Below, piece by piece: positions 52,536 to 63,666 of a stretch of 64,000 nt of DNA. The notes under the pieces were generated by a model. It saw only the letters and a list, made by a program, of their open reading frames with translations, was not told where the DNA came from and made no database searches. Origin of the DNA: Pyrrhosoma nymphula (Eukaryota > Arthropoda > Insecta > Odonata > Coenagrionidae); assembly GCA_963573305.1 (NCBI GenBank), contig OY754327.1, forward strand, positions 185,016,386-185,080,385, given 5' to 3'. The position numbers were made by a program, and so were the translations under genes. Each line of letters opens with the position of its first letter. Positions within the stretch are counted from its first letter, which is position 1.

Positions 52536-52674
52536 ACTGCAAACTGTTTGCCTTAGTGATACAGCCACAAATTCAGAGCTGCGATGGGTGCTCAAGTGCA
52601 TTGTGAGTGACTTCTGCTCTGCCTCATGCGAGGGAATTAGTGAGGTGTTTCAGAGTATGTCCGGGAATGAAGCT
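52536..52674 (+). pseudogene. Transposon-derived coding fragment, copy 1
   Basis: Encodes LQTVCLSDTATNSELRWVLK, CIVSDFCSASCEGISEVFQS and MSGNEA. It resembles the C-terminal part of an uncharacterised arthropod transposon protein (xAELxWxxKxVxxHFSxxSxxxxxxxFxxMFPD). It is 139 bp, and a near-identical copy lies at 53648. The poly-C tract and the right end TCTGAAGCCGCCCCTG at 52716-52731 suggest it sits in a hAT-type element. Confidence 0.5.
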
Positions 52675-53647
52675 ATTCCATACCCCAAGAGCTGCTGGCT
52701 CCCCCCCCCCCTCTGGTCTGAAGCCGCCCCTGGTGGAGGACGCCAACGTCTTATCACGCCATCGGAGAACATCGCTGCATTAAGTCTGGTCATCTAGGAA
52801 AACATTGTGATACAAACAAAACATTTGCATTCTTTTAGTGGGGTGCAGAGTTCAACTGTTGTAATCCAATCCATGCGGTGGAAAAAACCCATTGCTAGGA
52901 AATCTTTATAATAATTTGAGAACTTCTATAAATTTGAGGAAAATGTCTTCTGCTCTGTCGACAGTTTGGCCATTTTCAGTCTTTCCTCAGGTGATACTTC
53001 AAATGCCATCTGAAATTTCAAACTTTATATTCCCACAAAGTATTACTTAGTGAAGCTGTGAAGAACACCCGAGTGCTGCATCTTGTTGATGTGGCCACAT
53101 TATGTCTTAGCTCACGTGAAGACTTGAAACACCCTGTGACTTGAAACACCATTGGAGCTTGCTCTTGAGTGGCTGGGATGCAGAGCAGTTTTTAGCATAT
53201 TCGTCATTTGTCTACTTTGAGTTCATTGGTGAGTAGAGATGTGTACTCTGGTGTATATGGCTTCAAAACAGAAATTAACATTAGGGTGAGTACATCAACG
53301 TGTTTTTTTACTGTTAAGTGTTTACACATTCAGTTAATACTGTCTTCCATCAAGTATCGGCAAAAGAAAGTTTCACACTTAGTGGTTAGAAAGGTAGGAC
53401 ATGAATGGATGTATGATTAAGGAGTGGGCTAAAAACACACGATAGTCAGCAGTTCTGCATGGTTTGTGCATCAGCATTTGGAATAGGTTAAGTATTTGAA
53501 GGAACATTACAAATGTTAAGGACACAAGGATGCCTGTCGGCGGAAGCTTAATCATGGTCAGCTTCAACTTGCTGTGGTTAGGGCAGCAGAGGAGGCTGAG
53601 AAAGATCAAGTGGGTGATCCCCCTGCCGTCGGAGAGAGAGAGCACAC

Positions 53648-53885
53648 TGCAAACTGTTTGCCTTAGCGATACAGCCACAAACTCAGAGCTGCGATGGGTG
53701 CTCAAGTGCATTGTGAGTGACTTTTCTGCTCTGCCTCGTGTGAGGGAATTAGTGAGCTGTTTCAGAGTATGTCCGGGAATGAAGCTGTCAAAAGAGACCG
53801 CTTTGAGTAGAACTAAAGTGTGGTACCTCACAATGGACACTTGGGAGCCGTTTTTCCGACGTGAACTTATGGTATTTAATCGATT
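53648..53885 (+). pseudogene. Transposon-derived coding fragment, copy 2
   Basis: The first 140 bp match 52536-52674 at about 93%. This copy continues further: after a frame slip it reads AVKRDRFELSRTKVWYLT and a decayed end. Small indels differ between copies, so both descend from a longer transposon gene. The family is not named. Confidence 0.5.
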
Positions 53886-53889
53886 GTAA

Positions 53890-54661
53890 GCTGACCTTTT
53901 TTTTTACATTTTCATCATCTCAGAAATTGCCACTCGGCTTAGAATTGGTGTCAAATAAAATCGTAATTGAATATTTTATTTCCTTGCATGGACTTGTGAA
54001 AAGAGGGTGTTGGCTTATAATCGATTAAATACGGTATGTCCAGTTCCTACTGCTCAATTTGCTGTGACGGAAACAAGAATAGTACAAATGCAAAAGATTT
54101 ACAGGTTGGTTTTGGGTATTGGTTGAACTCAGCCAATAGTGTCAGAATCCAGCACCTGTAAGTACACTTATTTTAATGGGTCCACAGCTGGCGAATTATT
54201 GACTGAAAAAATTAATTATGCCATCGACAATGCTTCTCTCCCCCTACAGAAACTTTTGATGCTGAGTATGGACGACCATTGAAACATCAGCAAGTAGGTT
54301 GAGTGTCTATAATGAATAAAAAGGTAGTGGCCTTGCCCCTGCGGTGAAAATAGGCAACTATGGTATTTACATTTTCCATATGTATTGCATTCCAGGCTGG
54401 ACTTGAAAAATTTGGTATAAATGCCTCCAATTTCCTGGTCCCCCTGCATGACTTTTTTTGCGATGTGAGGACTACCAGTCCATTCAGAAAAAAGTGACGC
54501 TGCCACGGCCCTCTTTCTTTAAGCATGTCACCTCAAGGAGACTGCTAACCCTTTAAGGGTCAGCCCGTGGTGTCATTGAACAGTGGCCTGCTCTCAGGAC
54601 TTTGTGCAATTCATTCCCAACAAGAGGGATACTTTGTTGAAAAGTAACGTTGTAAAGTAAG
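53890..54661. other. Intergenic, nothing recognised
   Basis: CTAACCCTTTAAGGGTCAGC at 54546 resembles a piggyBac-type end but lacks a full TTAA partner. Confidence 0.3.
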
Positions 54662-55138
54662 TTGTACGTGGACACATTTCAGTACCTGAAAAAGAAAGAC
54701 ATGAAAGCAACATATGTAAGCAATATTGCTTTCCATTGTACTGCAGTGCCATTCTTGTCACACTCTACGGGCATGTTTCAAACAGAACTGCCCATGATTT
54801 TTGTGATGAGCTCCAGAGACTACAGATCCAAGTGGGCAAAGTATGCTAGCCTTCATCCATCAAAAAATCTTGGACTTGTGTAGGTGGTGTTCACTGGAAA
54901 ACCTTACACCTGCAGCAAGCGTGTAAGTGGACAAGGAGGGGTAGTATATGAGATGTCAGATGTAAGGATTCCGTGCAGCTCAATCTATCTGATTTTTCTG
55001 TGTAGGCGCAATTATCATGCAGTGTGTTTGTGGTGTATCTGGAGATCAGGGGATAACACAGGACTTAATGCCCTTCGAAATTGGCAAATAATTAAATGTG
55101 GTATGGAAAACTGTTGCAAAGCTATCTATTGGATATAA
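54662..55138 (+). pseudogene. Unrecognised reading frame with one in-frame stop
   Basis: One frame stays open for about 158 codons across 54662-55138, broken only by TAG at 54881-54883. The text includes YLKKKDMKATYVSNIAFHC, MIFVMSSRDYRSKWAKYAS, VFTGKPYTCSKRVSGQGGVV and YEMSDVRIPC. It may be decayed transposon or processed coding sequence. I do not recognise the family. Confidence 0.3.
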
Positions 55139-56108
55139 TCTTTGAGTTACTTTTGGGAGAGCAAGGACATGAATTGATACATGATCCGTCACACACATCA
55201 TGAACGTATTATAACATTATGAAATATTCATGAGGCAATCAGTAAAAAAACTCCTCCAAGGAATTGCGTTTAATTTTCATAGGCAAATTGTAATTTTATA
55301 AATAGTTTACAGTGGTTACTGGGTAAATCCGTATATGAATACACAACATTTTAATGAATTAACACAGACAAAAATGCAGCCTATATAAGCCACTATAATA
55401 CAGAACAGGAGGCGTTTTAAATCACCTAATATGTCCAACTATCATTAAAAGTTTTCCAAACCAACAGTACGTGCCAATCTAAGCAGTAATTAACTGTGGT
55501 AGAACATGTTACCTATTTCCATGGATATAATTGACTACTATAGTCAACAACTTATGAACTATTTCTATGACACACTTGTCTAACCAATTAACAACAGATT
55601 CACACAAGTGAATAGCTTGAATGGCATAATTTAAAGCAGTGTAACTTTATTTAGCAACTATGTGTAGAAAAGAAAAGCAATGTAATTACGTGCTCCAATT
55701 AAGCACAAATGCAATTAATATAATGCCATCAACGAATAATGAATAAATTACATCTAATTGTAAGCCATAAATGAACCGCGTAATGGTGTAACCAACCGGT
55801 ATTCATGGTACAGATGGTATTTTATTTATTATCACAAATTTGTAGTACATATTCATGATAGAATTAGAATTGAGGAATAAGATCTTATTCATGAACATGC
55901 ATATACATGTTCATAAAGGTGCATAGAATATATTCTATGCACCTTTATGTTCATGAATAAGATTATCGTATAAATGTAAACAAATAGATACCAGCGCCAC
56001 TATGAGAAACATGAGGAACTACCAATGTCAACACGGCCGCAGCCGCGCATTTTTGTTTTTTCTTTCATTTCCTGTTTCTTCCGTATGGAAGGGACTGTTT
56101 GAAAGAAA
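55139..56108. other. Intergenic, with a short palindrome
   Basis: AT-rich. A palindrome at 55911-55950 (CATAAAGGTGCATAGAATA against its exact inverse) is flanked by ATGTTCATGAA-like repeats, which make a longer imperfect hairpin about 55884-55964. Confidence 0.6.
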
Positions 56109-56268
56109 GTGATCGAAGAGAATTTTGCTCTGGTGGGTGCTGAAATTCTGGAAGTGCAGGGAAATGGCCCAGAGCTATGGGAGTTCCAACGGCGAGTTGT
56201 CGGCCTCCATTCGGAATTGCTGCCAAATTTTAAAATCGTATTCGTGGTTGATAGATGCATACATTCTG
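56109..56268 (+). CDS. Candidate 5' exon of an unknown downstream gene
   Basis: An ATG at 56109 opens 53 codons (MIEENFALVGAEILEVQGN, PELWEFQRRVVGLHSELLP, IVFVVDRCIHS) up to a good donor CTG|GTGAGC at 56269. The stretch before it (56025-56050) is CpG-rich (ACACGGCCGCAGCCGCGC), unusual here and promoter-like. Codon use looks protein-like, but I recognise no family and found no second exon. Confidence 0.3.
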
Positions 56269-58939
56269 GTGAGCTAATATGTTATGATTAAATTCTATTT
56301 TTAATGTCAATGAATCTTTGGGTCCTTAGTTTAAATAAATTTAAATTACAATTCAGCATGTTGAACGGTGAATTGGGTGTATATACGGCAATATGTTTCC
56401 ATGTTTGAAATCCAGTTTTTTCTATTGAGCTGGTCGTGATTATCGACTTTGAAGGCTCAGAGAAAAGTTGATCTCAAGTAACTAATCACACTCGGCGAAA
56501 ATTGCAACGAATTATCCAAAACATTGTTCCTATTGCTGCAGAAATTCTTAATTTTTACAGACTGTGTACTTATTCGGACGTTTATTTCTGGTTGTATTTG
56601 CCGTTTAGTGCAAGATTCTACTTTCTCCATTGCCCCATGTATTACGATAAATGAATTGTGATTATCATTATTCAGACCCCAGTCTAGAAAATATTTTAAA
56701 AGTCTCCAACATAACTATGGGTATGCTTATTTGCTTGCTTAAGGTTAAATGTTACTTTAGAAACAGTTTTTGTGGTTCTGCTCAACCCTGGTTAGGAATC
56801 AACGTCATTTCTATATTGGACAGTTTTTATTTAGCATGAGATGATAATTCATGAAAACCCTGGAACCCATCAAGGGCCAAAACATTTTTTTTCAGATGAA
56901 AGGGTTTTTCTTGAAGCTCAGGTTTTGCACTAGACAAGTTCGACAGTATCGTCATGGTATTTAGCGATGTATTCAATTCATGGTAAATCCGTGCCCAAAA
57001 AGTTCTTTAAAAATGTGGTAATATATTTGACTCGGAGACTTTCATCCGGCCATAATATATTTCATGGAGAGAGCATGACGCAACCAGCTCAGTTCGTTGA
57101 AAAGTCTAATCTACGTTAGGTATTCAGCTGCTCTCTCTTTTCTGCACCTTTATCGAGTGTAGTACATTCCATCCATCACGTTTAGTGTGTAAAGTGTAGT
57201 ACATTCCATCCATCACGTGGGGAAGTAAACCCCTAGCTCCCCTATCATTATGGGGGTCATGCCAGGTTCCTCTTCTTCTCCCTACACTCCCCAAATAATC
57301 CTGCCCTTACCATTTTCAACTCTTCTTATTCATGCAGATGACTTCTCAGCTCTCGGTCACGTCCCTAACCAACCAATCCAGTTTACTGCCTTTTTTCAAA
57401 TCCCTTAATGTACTTCTAATGGGAAAAATCTTGATTATCCCATGTGTAAATTTGAGCGTGCGTCCACCTGTCTAAATGCTAATAATGGTATGTGTGCACT
57501 GCATAATGTTGGTAATTTGATGGAAATAATTTTAACATACACCAGATTTACACATTTCAGCATTAAGCTAAATTTTTGCAAGTTGGCATGTGGACTTTAT
57601 CAAAATATCTACTGTAATAATCACCAATGTGTTTTCCTATACGTCAGTAACTTTCACACAAGAAATACAGGTAAAGCTGAATCTTCATTTGGCTGCAGAC
57701 CTTTTTTTATTTGCGAAATTAAATTAGAAATGGTTCTTTCTGTTATCGGTAAAGGTACCAATAGAAAGAAAATAAAGATTCTTATTCCTTCAATCGAATT
57801 TTGTATTCCGGTCGAAATTCTGAAATATTTGCTCAAAGGTAATGATTTTTCGCAATATTTTGAGTCATCGTCCCTATGACAACCATACTCAAGTCGAGAT
57901 TCTGTGTACATATATCCATAAACTCAATGTATCTTTGCACTAAATAAGATATGAATGGTTTATTACAATGTATTAGTGTTGATTTTTTTCCTTCCCGTTG
58001 ATATTCAAAGTACACCTTCTCTAGTAATAATGTAATCCATTAAATACTAGTGCAATTCATTATTCATGACTACACCATGACAGTGAGAGCTGTGACGTGG
58101 TTCACGTGGAAATAAACGAGGAGAGCCTCTAAGGAGAGAATAGGAGTGCCAGAATCGCAAGTATGTATACCTACTCTTGAGTCTCAATACGAAGGATGTC
58201 ACAGCCGTAACTCAGGTTAATATCTTGTCAGCCAGTTATCACTGTGCATGTTAATGATTGGACATGTCTATTGCCTATAAATATAGAAATTGAGCTGCAG
58301 TGTTTTGACGTGTGAAATTAACACAGAGGTATCTATGATGATGAAATCTCATACTGGTCCTTGGTTCAGATATGAAAATCCACTCTACTTGCCTTCTGAT
58401 TGTTAAAGTCATTGATAACATATTCATAGCCTAATCTGAATGCCATGTCTTTTTCTATGGATAGCATTGTTACTTCAAAGCCTGTCTTGAGACATGGTTA
58501 ATCTCAGGGAATATTTGATCATCTTTAGCTTGGAGAAGCTTCTTTCGACACTAGGACCTGTCTCAGGTATGCTATTGCATTATCCTGTATGCCATGAGGA
58601 TGTTCGGCAATGAATCCTAAATATATATTCCAAATGTGCTGAAGTCATTGTATGGCAGTTCTTACAAGGGGTGGATGGGTCAGACTTTTTAGTTTCGGGT
58701 CGTTCCGGGTGGGTATTTTTTTGACACTCGGGTCTCAGGTCAAGTCTGGTCGCATTCTAGAATTTAACCCATATTTATCTCAAAAATATCATGCAAAAAT
58801 CCATAAAAATATGATATTTATGAAGGTCTATTATAGGAAACATATTACCAATCTGGACCTATATGGCGTACTACTGCATCCCTAGTAGCAGAGGACATCA
58901 CAACGTTGCATCAACGTCCAAACACAACGCAGCTGGACT
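56269..58939. other. Intergenic, nothing recognised apart from a short direct repeat
   Basis: GTGTAGTACATTCCATCCATCACG occurs at 57157 and again at 57194 (37-bp spacing). Otherwise AT-rich sequence. Confidence 0.4.
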
Positions 58940-59490
58940 GGCAGGAGCAAGTTCTATTGCTCCTGGTAGGTCCACCCATGCCAGATAGGTTGAAGGGTAG
59001 GAGCCAGACGAAAGGTAGTTCCTTGATGGTGTCACGTAAAGAACACCGTTAAAATGTGGGTAGGGAGTCCCTCGCAACTATCACTTCCCAGAATATGAGA
59101 GTCATTCACAGAGAATTGATTCCTGGCAACTTTGGGATGCCGCCCACTAGAGCGGGTGTTGTGCCTGGCAGCGGGGGAGGCAAGGCCTTGGTCGTCATCA
59201 CACGAAATCCTTGCACAACATCGTCATCAGAGAATACAAGGAATAGGAGGAAGAAGAAAAAGATAAAGAGGAGGAAGAAAGCAGCAGTAGAACTTGGAAC
59301 GTCGGGACCATGATGAGGGCTGGGAAGCTTGAGAATATAAATAGGAAATGGAAAAAGGGAAACAGATGTCTTGGGGCTGTGCGAAGTGAGATGGAAGGAT
59401 AGTGGGGACTATTGGGGTGATAGTTACAGGGTAATCTATAGTGGGGGAGATGAGAGTCAACGTGGGGTAGTAGGGCGATTGCAAAATTGG
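58940..59490 (+). pseudogene. 5' end of an RTE-type non-LTR retrotransposon
   Basis: With frame changes, 59290-59490 reads RTWNVGTMMRAGKLENI, then VLGLCEVRWKDSGDYWGDSYR, VIYSGGDESQRG. This is the start of the apurinic-type endonuclease (WNVRTMxxAGKLxN, LGLxEVRW) of the same type as the element at 308-2640. The GC-rich leader from about 58940, with a basic stretch (RRKKKKIKRRKK), is probably its 5' UTR and N-terminus. The rest of the element is absent. Confidence 0.65.
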
Positions 59491-59816
59491 CAATGTTCGA
59501 AATGTTGACCGGCTTAGATGGTTCATGGTTCCAATCCGGTAAAAAAGAAAGGGGGAAAAAATTGGGATCGATTGGACAACGTTTAGGGGTCGCGCAACGA
59601 CTTCGAATTCTGGAAAATAGCCCTTTTGCTAAATAAAAAAATACATATTTGCCTACTTTCCAGGGGCATGGCTGTTGCTTGAGTGGGTGTTTCACACAGG
59701 AGATGCTTCCACAGTGTTCCAGTAGTGGTATGACACTAATTACGTCTTCGCCCGATGTGGGGGTTCGGCAGAAGGCGGGGTAACAACGGCTTTCCGGTCT
59801 TCTTTGGCGTGGGTAG
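59491..59816. other. Flank between RTE fragment and gypsy LTR
   Basis: No feature recognised. Confidence 0.35.
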
Positions 59817-60025
59817 TGTTGCGCCGGTCCGCGGAAGAAGGATATGGTTAAGGAAAACAACTTGTCTCGTTCAGAGCTCACACGGTACTGGTTTATTTTC
59901 TGTATTGTACAAAGGCTCAAAAGGACGGTCGTTCTCGCGGTCATAGAGGTCCCCCTTCCCTTCAGGGCAATGACCGCTCGCCTCTCGCCGACGCTCTCCG
60001 TCTTCAAGTCCCTCAGACCGCTACA
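59817..60025 (-). mobile_element. Probable 3' LTR of the Ty3/gypsy element
   Basis: On the minus strand it starts TGTAGCGGTCTGAGGG immediately after a polypurine tract and contains an AATAAA (GAAAATAAACC, near 59895). It plausibly ends ...GCGCAACA at 59817. TG...CA ends fit an LTR of about 209 bp. The partner LTR is outside the window, so boundaries are inferred. Confidence 0.5.
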
Positions 60026-60039
60026 CTGCCTCCCCCTTC
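60026..60039 (-). other. Polypurine tract of the Ty3/gypsy element
   Basis: GAAGGGGGAGGCAG on the minus strand, directly before the putative LTR start TGTAG. This is the usual primer site for plus-strand DNA synthesis. Confidence 0.6.
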
Positions 60040-60173
60040 GAAAGCATCGCGCCCCCGCGATCACTTATGTACCGGCTCCGTTGGCACCTGCTGTCCCTTG
60101 GTCCTCCTTTTCAACCTTCTGAAATAAAGACAAGAAAGAAAGAAAAATAGACCCCTCGGGTCTTCCCCACCTT

Positions 60174-60755
60174 TTAGAGCCCGACTTGGAGTCTATCTGG
60201 TTCCCTGGTAATCCTTTTGGGATACCGCGCCGTGGTTAGGTCCCAAGTGCCCTCTCTTCTGCAAATCTGGCCGTCCGCCGCCGGCGTTTGGGACTCCAGC
60301 GGCGGAGGAATGGATATTATTCTCCAACCACTCTCAATAGCGTTTGCTGGTTTTTCCTCTTGTACTTGGGTTTCTCCCGGCCCCGCCATTGTTCCACTGT
60401 CCCCTTCCTTGGTCTGATCTTCCTTGTCCTCGCTGTCTCCCGGTCTCGCCTCCCACTTCTGAAGGCGGTTAAAATGTACGACAAGGCGACGTCGAGGATT
60501 GTCTTTGTTTCTCACCCTGTACGTGACGTCGGACAGTCTCTTTATGATTTCGAAGGGGCCAACCCAGGGGCGATAAAACTTCCTGCATTTGTCCCTTTTT
60601 GTGGCGGGTACGTGGAGCCACACTCTCTCCCCTTCCTCAAAAGGGGTGCCATGACACCGGCGATCATACTGCTCTTTTTGTCGGAGGTGAGCCGACCCCA
60701 GCCCCTGCCGAGTGAGATCATGAGCCTTCTCGAGACCCTCTCTTAAGCGTCTCAC
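60174..60755 (-). pseudogene. Ty3/gypsy pol, C-terminal part (GPY/F region)
   Basis: 193 codons with LRQKEQYDRRCHGTPFEEGE, RVWLHVPATKRDKCRKF and YRPWVGPFEIIKRLSDVTYRV, the GPY/F module after the integrase core. An acidic, Glu/Gly-rich tail follows to the stop at 60174-60176. It continues the integrase from 60774 after a frameshift at about 60756-60790. Confidence 0.85.
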
Positions 60756-60773
60756 GTTGTCGCCTTCTCTTCG

Positions 60774-61985
60774 CTACCCTACCCCTATTTGCACATTAGG
60801 GACGCCCCACTCCAACTCAATCGGGAGGCGCACTTCCCTCCCAAACATGAGGAAATAGGGTGTGAATCCTGTGCTGCTGTGCTTGGCCGAACGATAGGCC
60901 AACATGACAGAATCCAAATGTTCATCCCATTCGTCTTCATTTTCCGTCCACTGGCTCAACATTGCTAATAAAGTTCTATTAAACCGCTCGACCTGGCCAT
61001 CGGACTGAGGGTGGTAGGGTGATGTCCTTGTTTTTACCACCCCCATCAATTTGCACATCTCCTGGAAGAGGCGGGATTCAAATTGGCGTCCTTGGTCCGT
61101 GTGGATTTCCCGAGGCGCTCCCCACCTACACACGAAGCCCTTAACTTGATGCGCCACTGTTTCTGCCTCTTGATTACACATGGCATACGCCTCGGTCCAC
61201 TTGGTGAACTCATCGGCGACCACCAATATATATTTATTGTTTGTCTTGGTTCGAGGGAGAGGGCCCAATATGTCGACGGAAATTCTTTCCATCGGTCCTC
61301 CGGTCGGGCAATGACCCAATGGAGCTCTTGGCGGATGGGGCGGGGATTTCCGACGTAAACAACCTTCACACGTGCGGCACCATACTTCCACGTCTTTGGT
61401 GTATCCGGGCCAATGGTACCGCTCTCTCACTTTGCCTAGAGTCTTCTCAAACCCTAAATGGCCTCCGACGGGTGAATCGTGCAAAGACAGAAGAATTTCT
61501 TCTTTTGCCTCAGCCGGCACAATTAACTGTAGGCGGTCAGCGTCTTTTCCTTCTCCCTCCCACCTTCGAAAGAGGACCCCATCCCTACACACCAATCTGT
61601 CCCATTGTGCCCACAAAGCCTTCGCCCCCAGGCAGTCACCCCTTCTCTCCCCTTCGGGTGGCCGAATTCCGGCCTCAAGTGCATCCACTACCCTTCTCAG
61701 CACGGGGTCCTTCCTCTGCCTTTCCCTCACGCTTTCACTGGGGGCCTCTAGGATGGCGTCGATTTCCGCCGAAATCGGTTGCCCCTCCCCCCAGGCACAC
61801 TGTTTACATACAGACCGGGATAAACCGTCGGCATTCCCGTGCTTGATTCCCGGCCGATGCACCACCAAAAAGTACTCCGACAATTGCTCGAGCCAGCGAG
61901 CAACTTGTCCTTCCGGCTCACGAAAGGATCTCAACCATTGTAAGGAATTATGGTCGGTACGCACCACAAAACGTTTTCCCAACAA
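60774..61985 (-). pseudogene. Ty3/gypsy pol, end of RNase H and integrase
   Basis: Opens with the RNase H end (RFVVRTDHNSLQWLRSF, ARWLEQLSEYFLVVHRPG, HGNADGLSR). Then comes the integrase zinc finger HDSPVGGHLGFEKTL...CRTCEGC (H-H-C-C). The catalytic core has Asp in SVDILGPLP, Asp in IHTDQGRQFES and Glu in DGQVERFNRTL, all present. The first residue listed is not a start codon; the frame is entered from 61931-62677 after a 1-nt loss near 62020. Confidence 0.93.
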
Positions 61986-62677
61986 ATATTGTCGAAAGTG
62001 GCGTGTGAATTGAACACCGCCAAGAGTTCACGTCGTGTCACGCAATACTGTTTTTCGGCGCGTGAGAGCGTCCTGCTGTAATAGGCCACCACCCTTTCCT
62101 CGTCTTCCTGCCTCTGGCTAAGCACGGCCCCGATACCCATTCCGCTAGCGTCACAGTCGAGCGTAAATTCGGAGTCCATCCGCGGGAAGGCCAAAATCGG
62201 CGCACTCGTTAACTTCCGTTTAAGCGTCTGGAAGACGTCTTCGCATTCTGTACTCCATTTGAATAGTGCATGCTTCTCGATCAACTTATGAAGGGGGCAG
62301 GCTAATTGAGAAAAATTCCTTATGAACCGCCTATAATATGACACCGTTCCAAGAAACGCCCTAAGCTCCTCAAGAGATGCTGGGGACCGCCATTGTGTGA
62401 TCGCGGCAATTTTTCCAGGGTCCGTCGTGACACCATTCTTCGACACTACATGGCCTAAAAATTTCACAGTACGTTTCATTATTTGGCACTTCTCAGGCTT
62501 AACTTTAAGTCCCGCCTTCCTCAGACGTACCAACACATCTGTTAGCCTTCCTATGTGCTCTCTAAAATCCCTTCCGAAAATAATGACGTCATCCAAGTAC
62601 ACCAAACAGGACTTCCACTGGGCACCCGCAAGCACTAGGTCCATTAGTCTTTGGAAAGTACTGGGTCCGTTGCACAA
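61931..62677 (-). pseudogene. Ty3/gypsy pol, second half of RT and RNase H
   Basis: Begins at CNGPSTFQRLMD, then the catalytic LVYLDDVIIFG, KCQIMKRTVKFLGHVVS, LRAFLGTVSYYRRFI, and RNase H with FTLDCDASGMGIGAVLSQ. The first half of RT, including motif A, is missing. The join to the protease frame at about 62680 is a deletion with frameshift. Confidence 0.93.
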
Positions 62678-63666
62678 TCCGAAAACTCATCCAGCACTAT
62701 TTTAAGTTCCTCCTTTTCCACTTCACTTATTTCGGCACAGTCTAAATCAAAGAGAGAAGATGCAGGGGGAAGGTACGCGTTCTCCAAACTAAAAACGGGC
62801 TCGTTACTCACTTCCGCTTTTTCTCCATCACACTCCCATAATACGCCCACTTTCGTGTCTTTATATAGAGTCACTGTCTCTGCTGATGGATTCAGGAAGA
62901 GCATATGCGCCGCGGAACCCTTCACTTTATGTAAAATTCGTGCACCGAACACGCCATAACGTTCTAAAAGTTTCGGATTTGGCTCTATTATCCCTAATTT
63001 TTCCTTGAACCCCGGATCCGAGCTCATAAAACACTCCACTAACACTTCGTGGCAAGGAGGAAGAACGACGTTCTCTTTCAAAGTCACGGCGCAACATAAC
63101 TCGCATTTTTCCTCACCTGAGAGAAAAGGCACAGCTTTTCCGCGGATGAGAACGCAATTCCGGGAAAAAGCCACGTCACACTGATGTGCTGGCAGGAAAT
63201 CGGCACCCAGGAGACATCCCTTCGGTAAACGAGGGGCGATGAGTACATCATGCGAAAATTCTTCCCCTCCGATGCGAAGTACCACTTCTCCCCTCCCGAG
63301 AATCCGTAATGGCTCCCCATTCGCCGTCACTAGTGCAAACTCGTCTTTCTTCATTTTCCCCGAATTGTCGGTGCGGTTCCATATCTCTTCCGAGATCAAG
63401 GACACCGCCGCTCCCGTGTCAATGAGCATTTCGGCGGGGATTCCCGAAACTGATCCTCGCACCAGGGGCACTGAATCGGACAAAATCGTCCAAATTTCCT
63501 TTGCAGCGCCTCCTCCGACGCCCTCGATCAGTGAAGCAGCATCTCGGGTTCCTATTCCGTCACCGGCCGAGAAGGTTACCACCTCCTCGGCCTTTCGTCG
63601 TTTCCCGGGGAGAAAGGGCGTGTACATTCGGCTCTCACGTGCCCCTCTTCGCCGCACATCCAACAA
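62644..63666 (-). pseudogene. Ty3/gypsy pol, protease and leader
   Basis: Open from inside the gag overlap. The aspartic protease active site is MLIDTGAAVSLISEEIW with downstream RLPKGCLLGADFL. A linker ends ELKIVLDEFSDCATD, where RT should begin but is deleted. It overlaps gag by about 90 nt in the -1 frame, and is expected to be made by frameshift at 63600-63606. Confidence 0.9.
63565..63606 (-). promoter_or_regulatory. -1 programmed ribosomal frameshift signal, gag/pol
   Basis: Minus strand: slippery heptamer G GGA AAC (63606-63600) in the gag frame. A 7-nt spacer GACGAAA follows, then a hairpin (63592-63565) with stem GGCCGAGGAGGT, loop GGTA and ACCTTCTCGGCC. That is 12 contiguous pairs with one G-U. 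The gag stop TAA (63578-63576) lies in the hairpin. After slippage the ribosome enters the pol frame exactly. Confidence 0.9.

Noticed and set aside
52358..52740. Repeated TGGAGGAC as an 8-bp TSD around the poly-G/C region
   Set aside because: The repeats do not abut matching inverted ends on the left side; probably coincidence.
54546..54570. piggyBac terminus at CTAACCCTTTAAGGG
   Set aside because: No complete TTAA on the outer side and no partner end nearby.
57442..57879. 145-codon plus-strand open frame
   Set aside because: Composition is that of AT-rich non-coding DNA; no recognisable domain or splice context.
59198..60064. 288-codon minus-strand open frame
   Set aside because: It runs antisense across the RTE fragment, the flank and the gypsy LTR. 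It is low in complexity and has no family resemblance.
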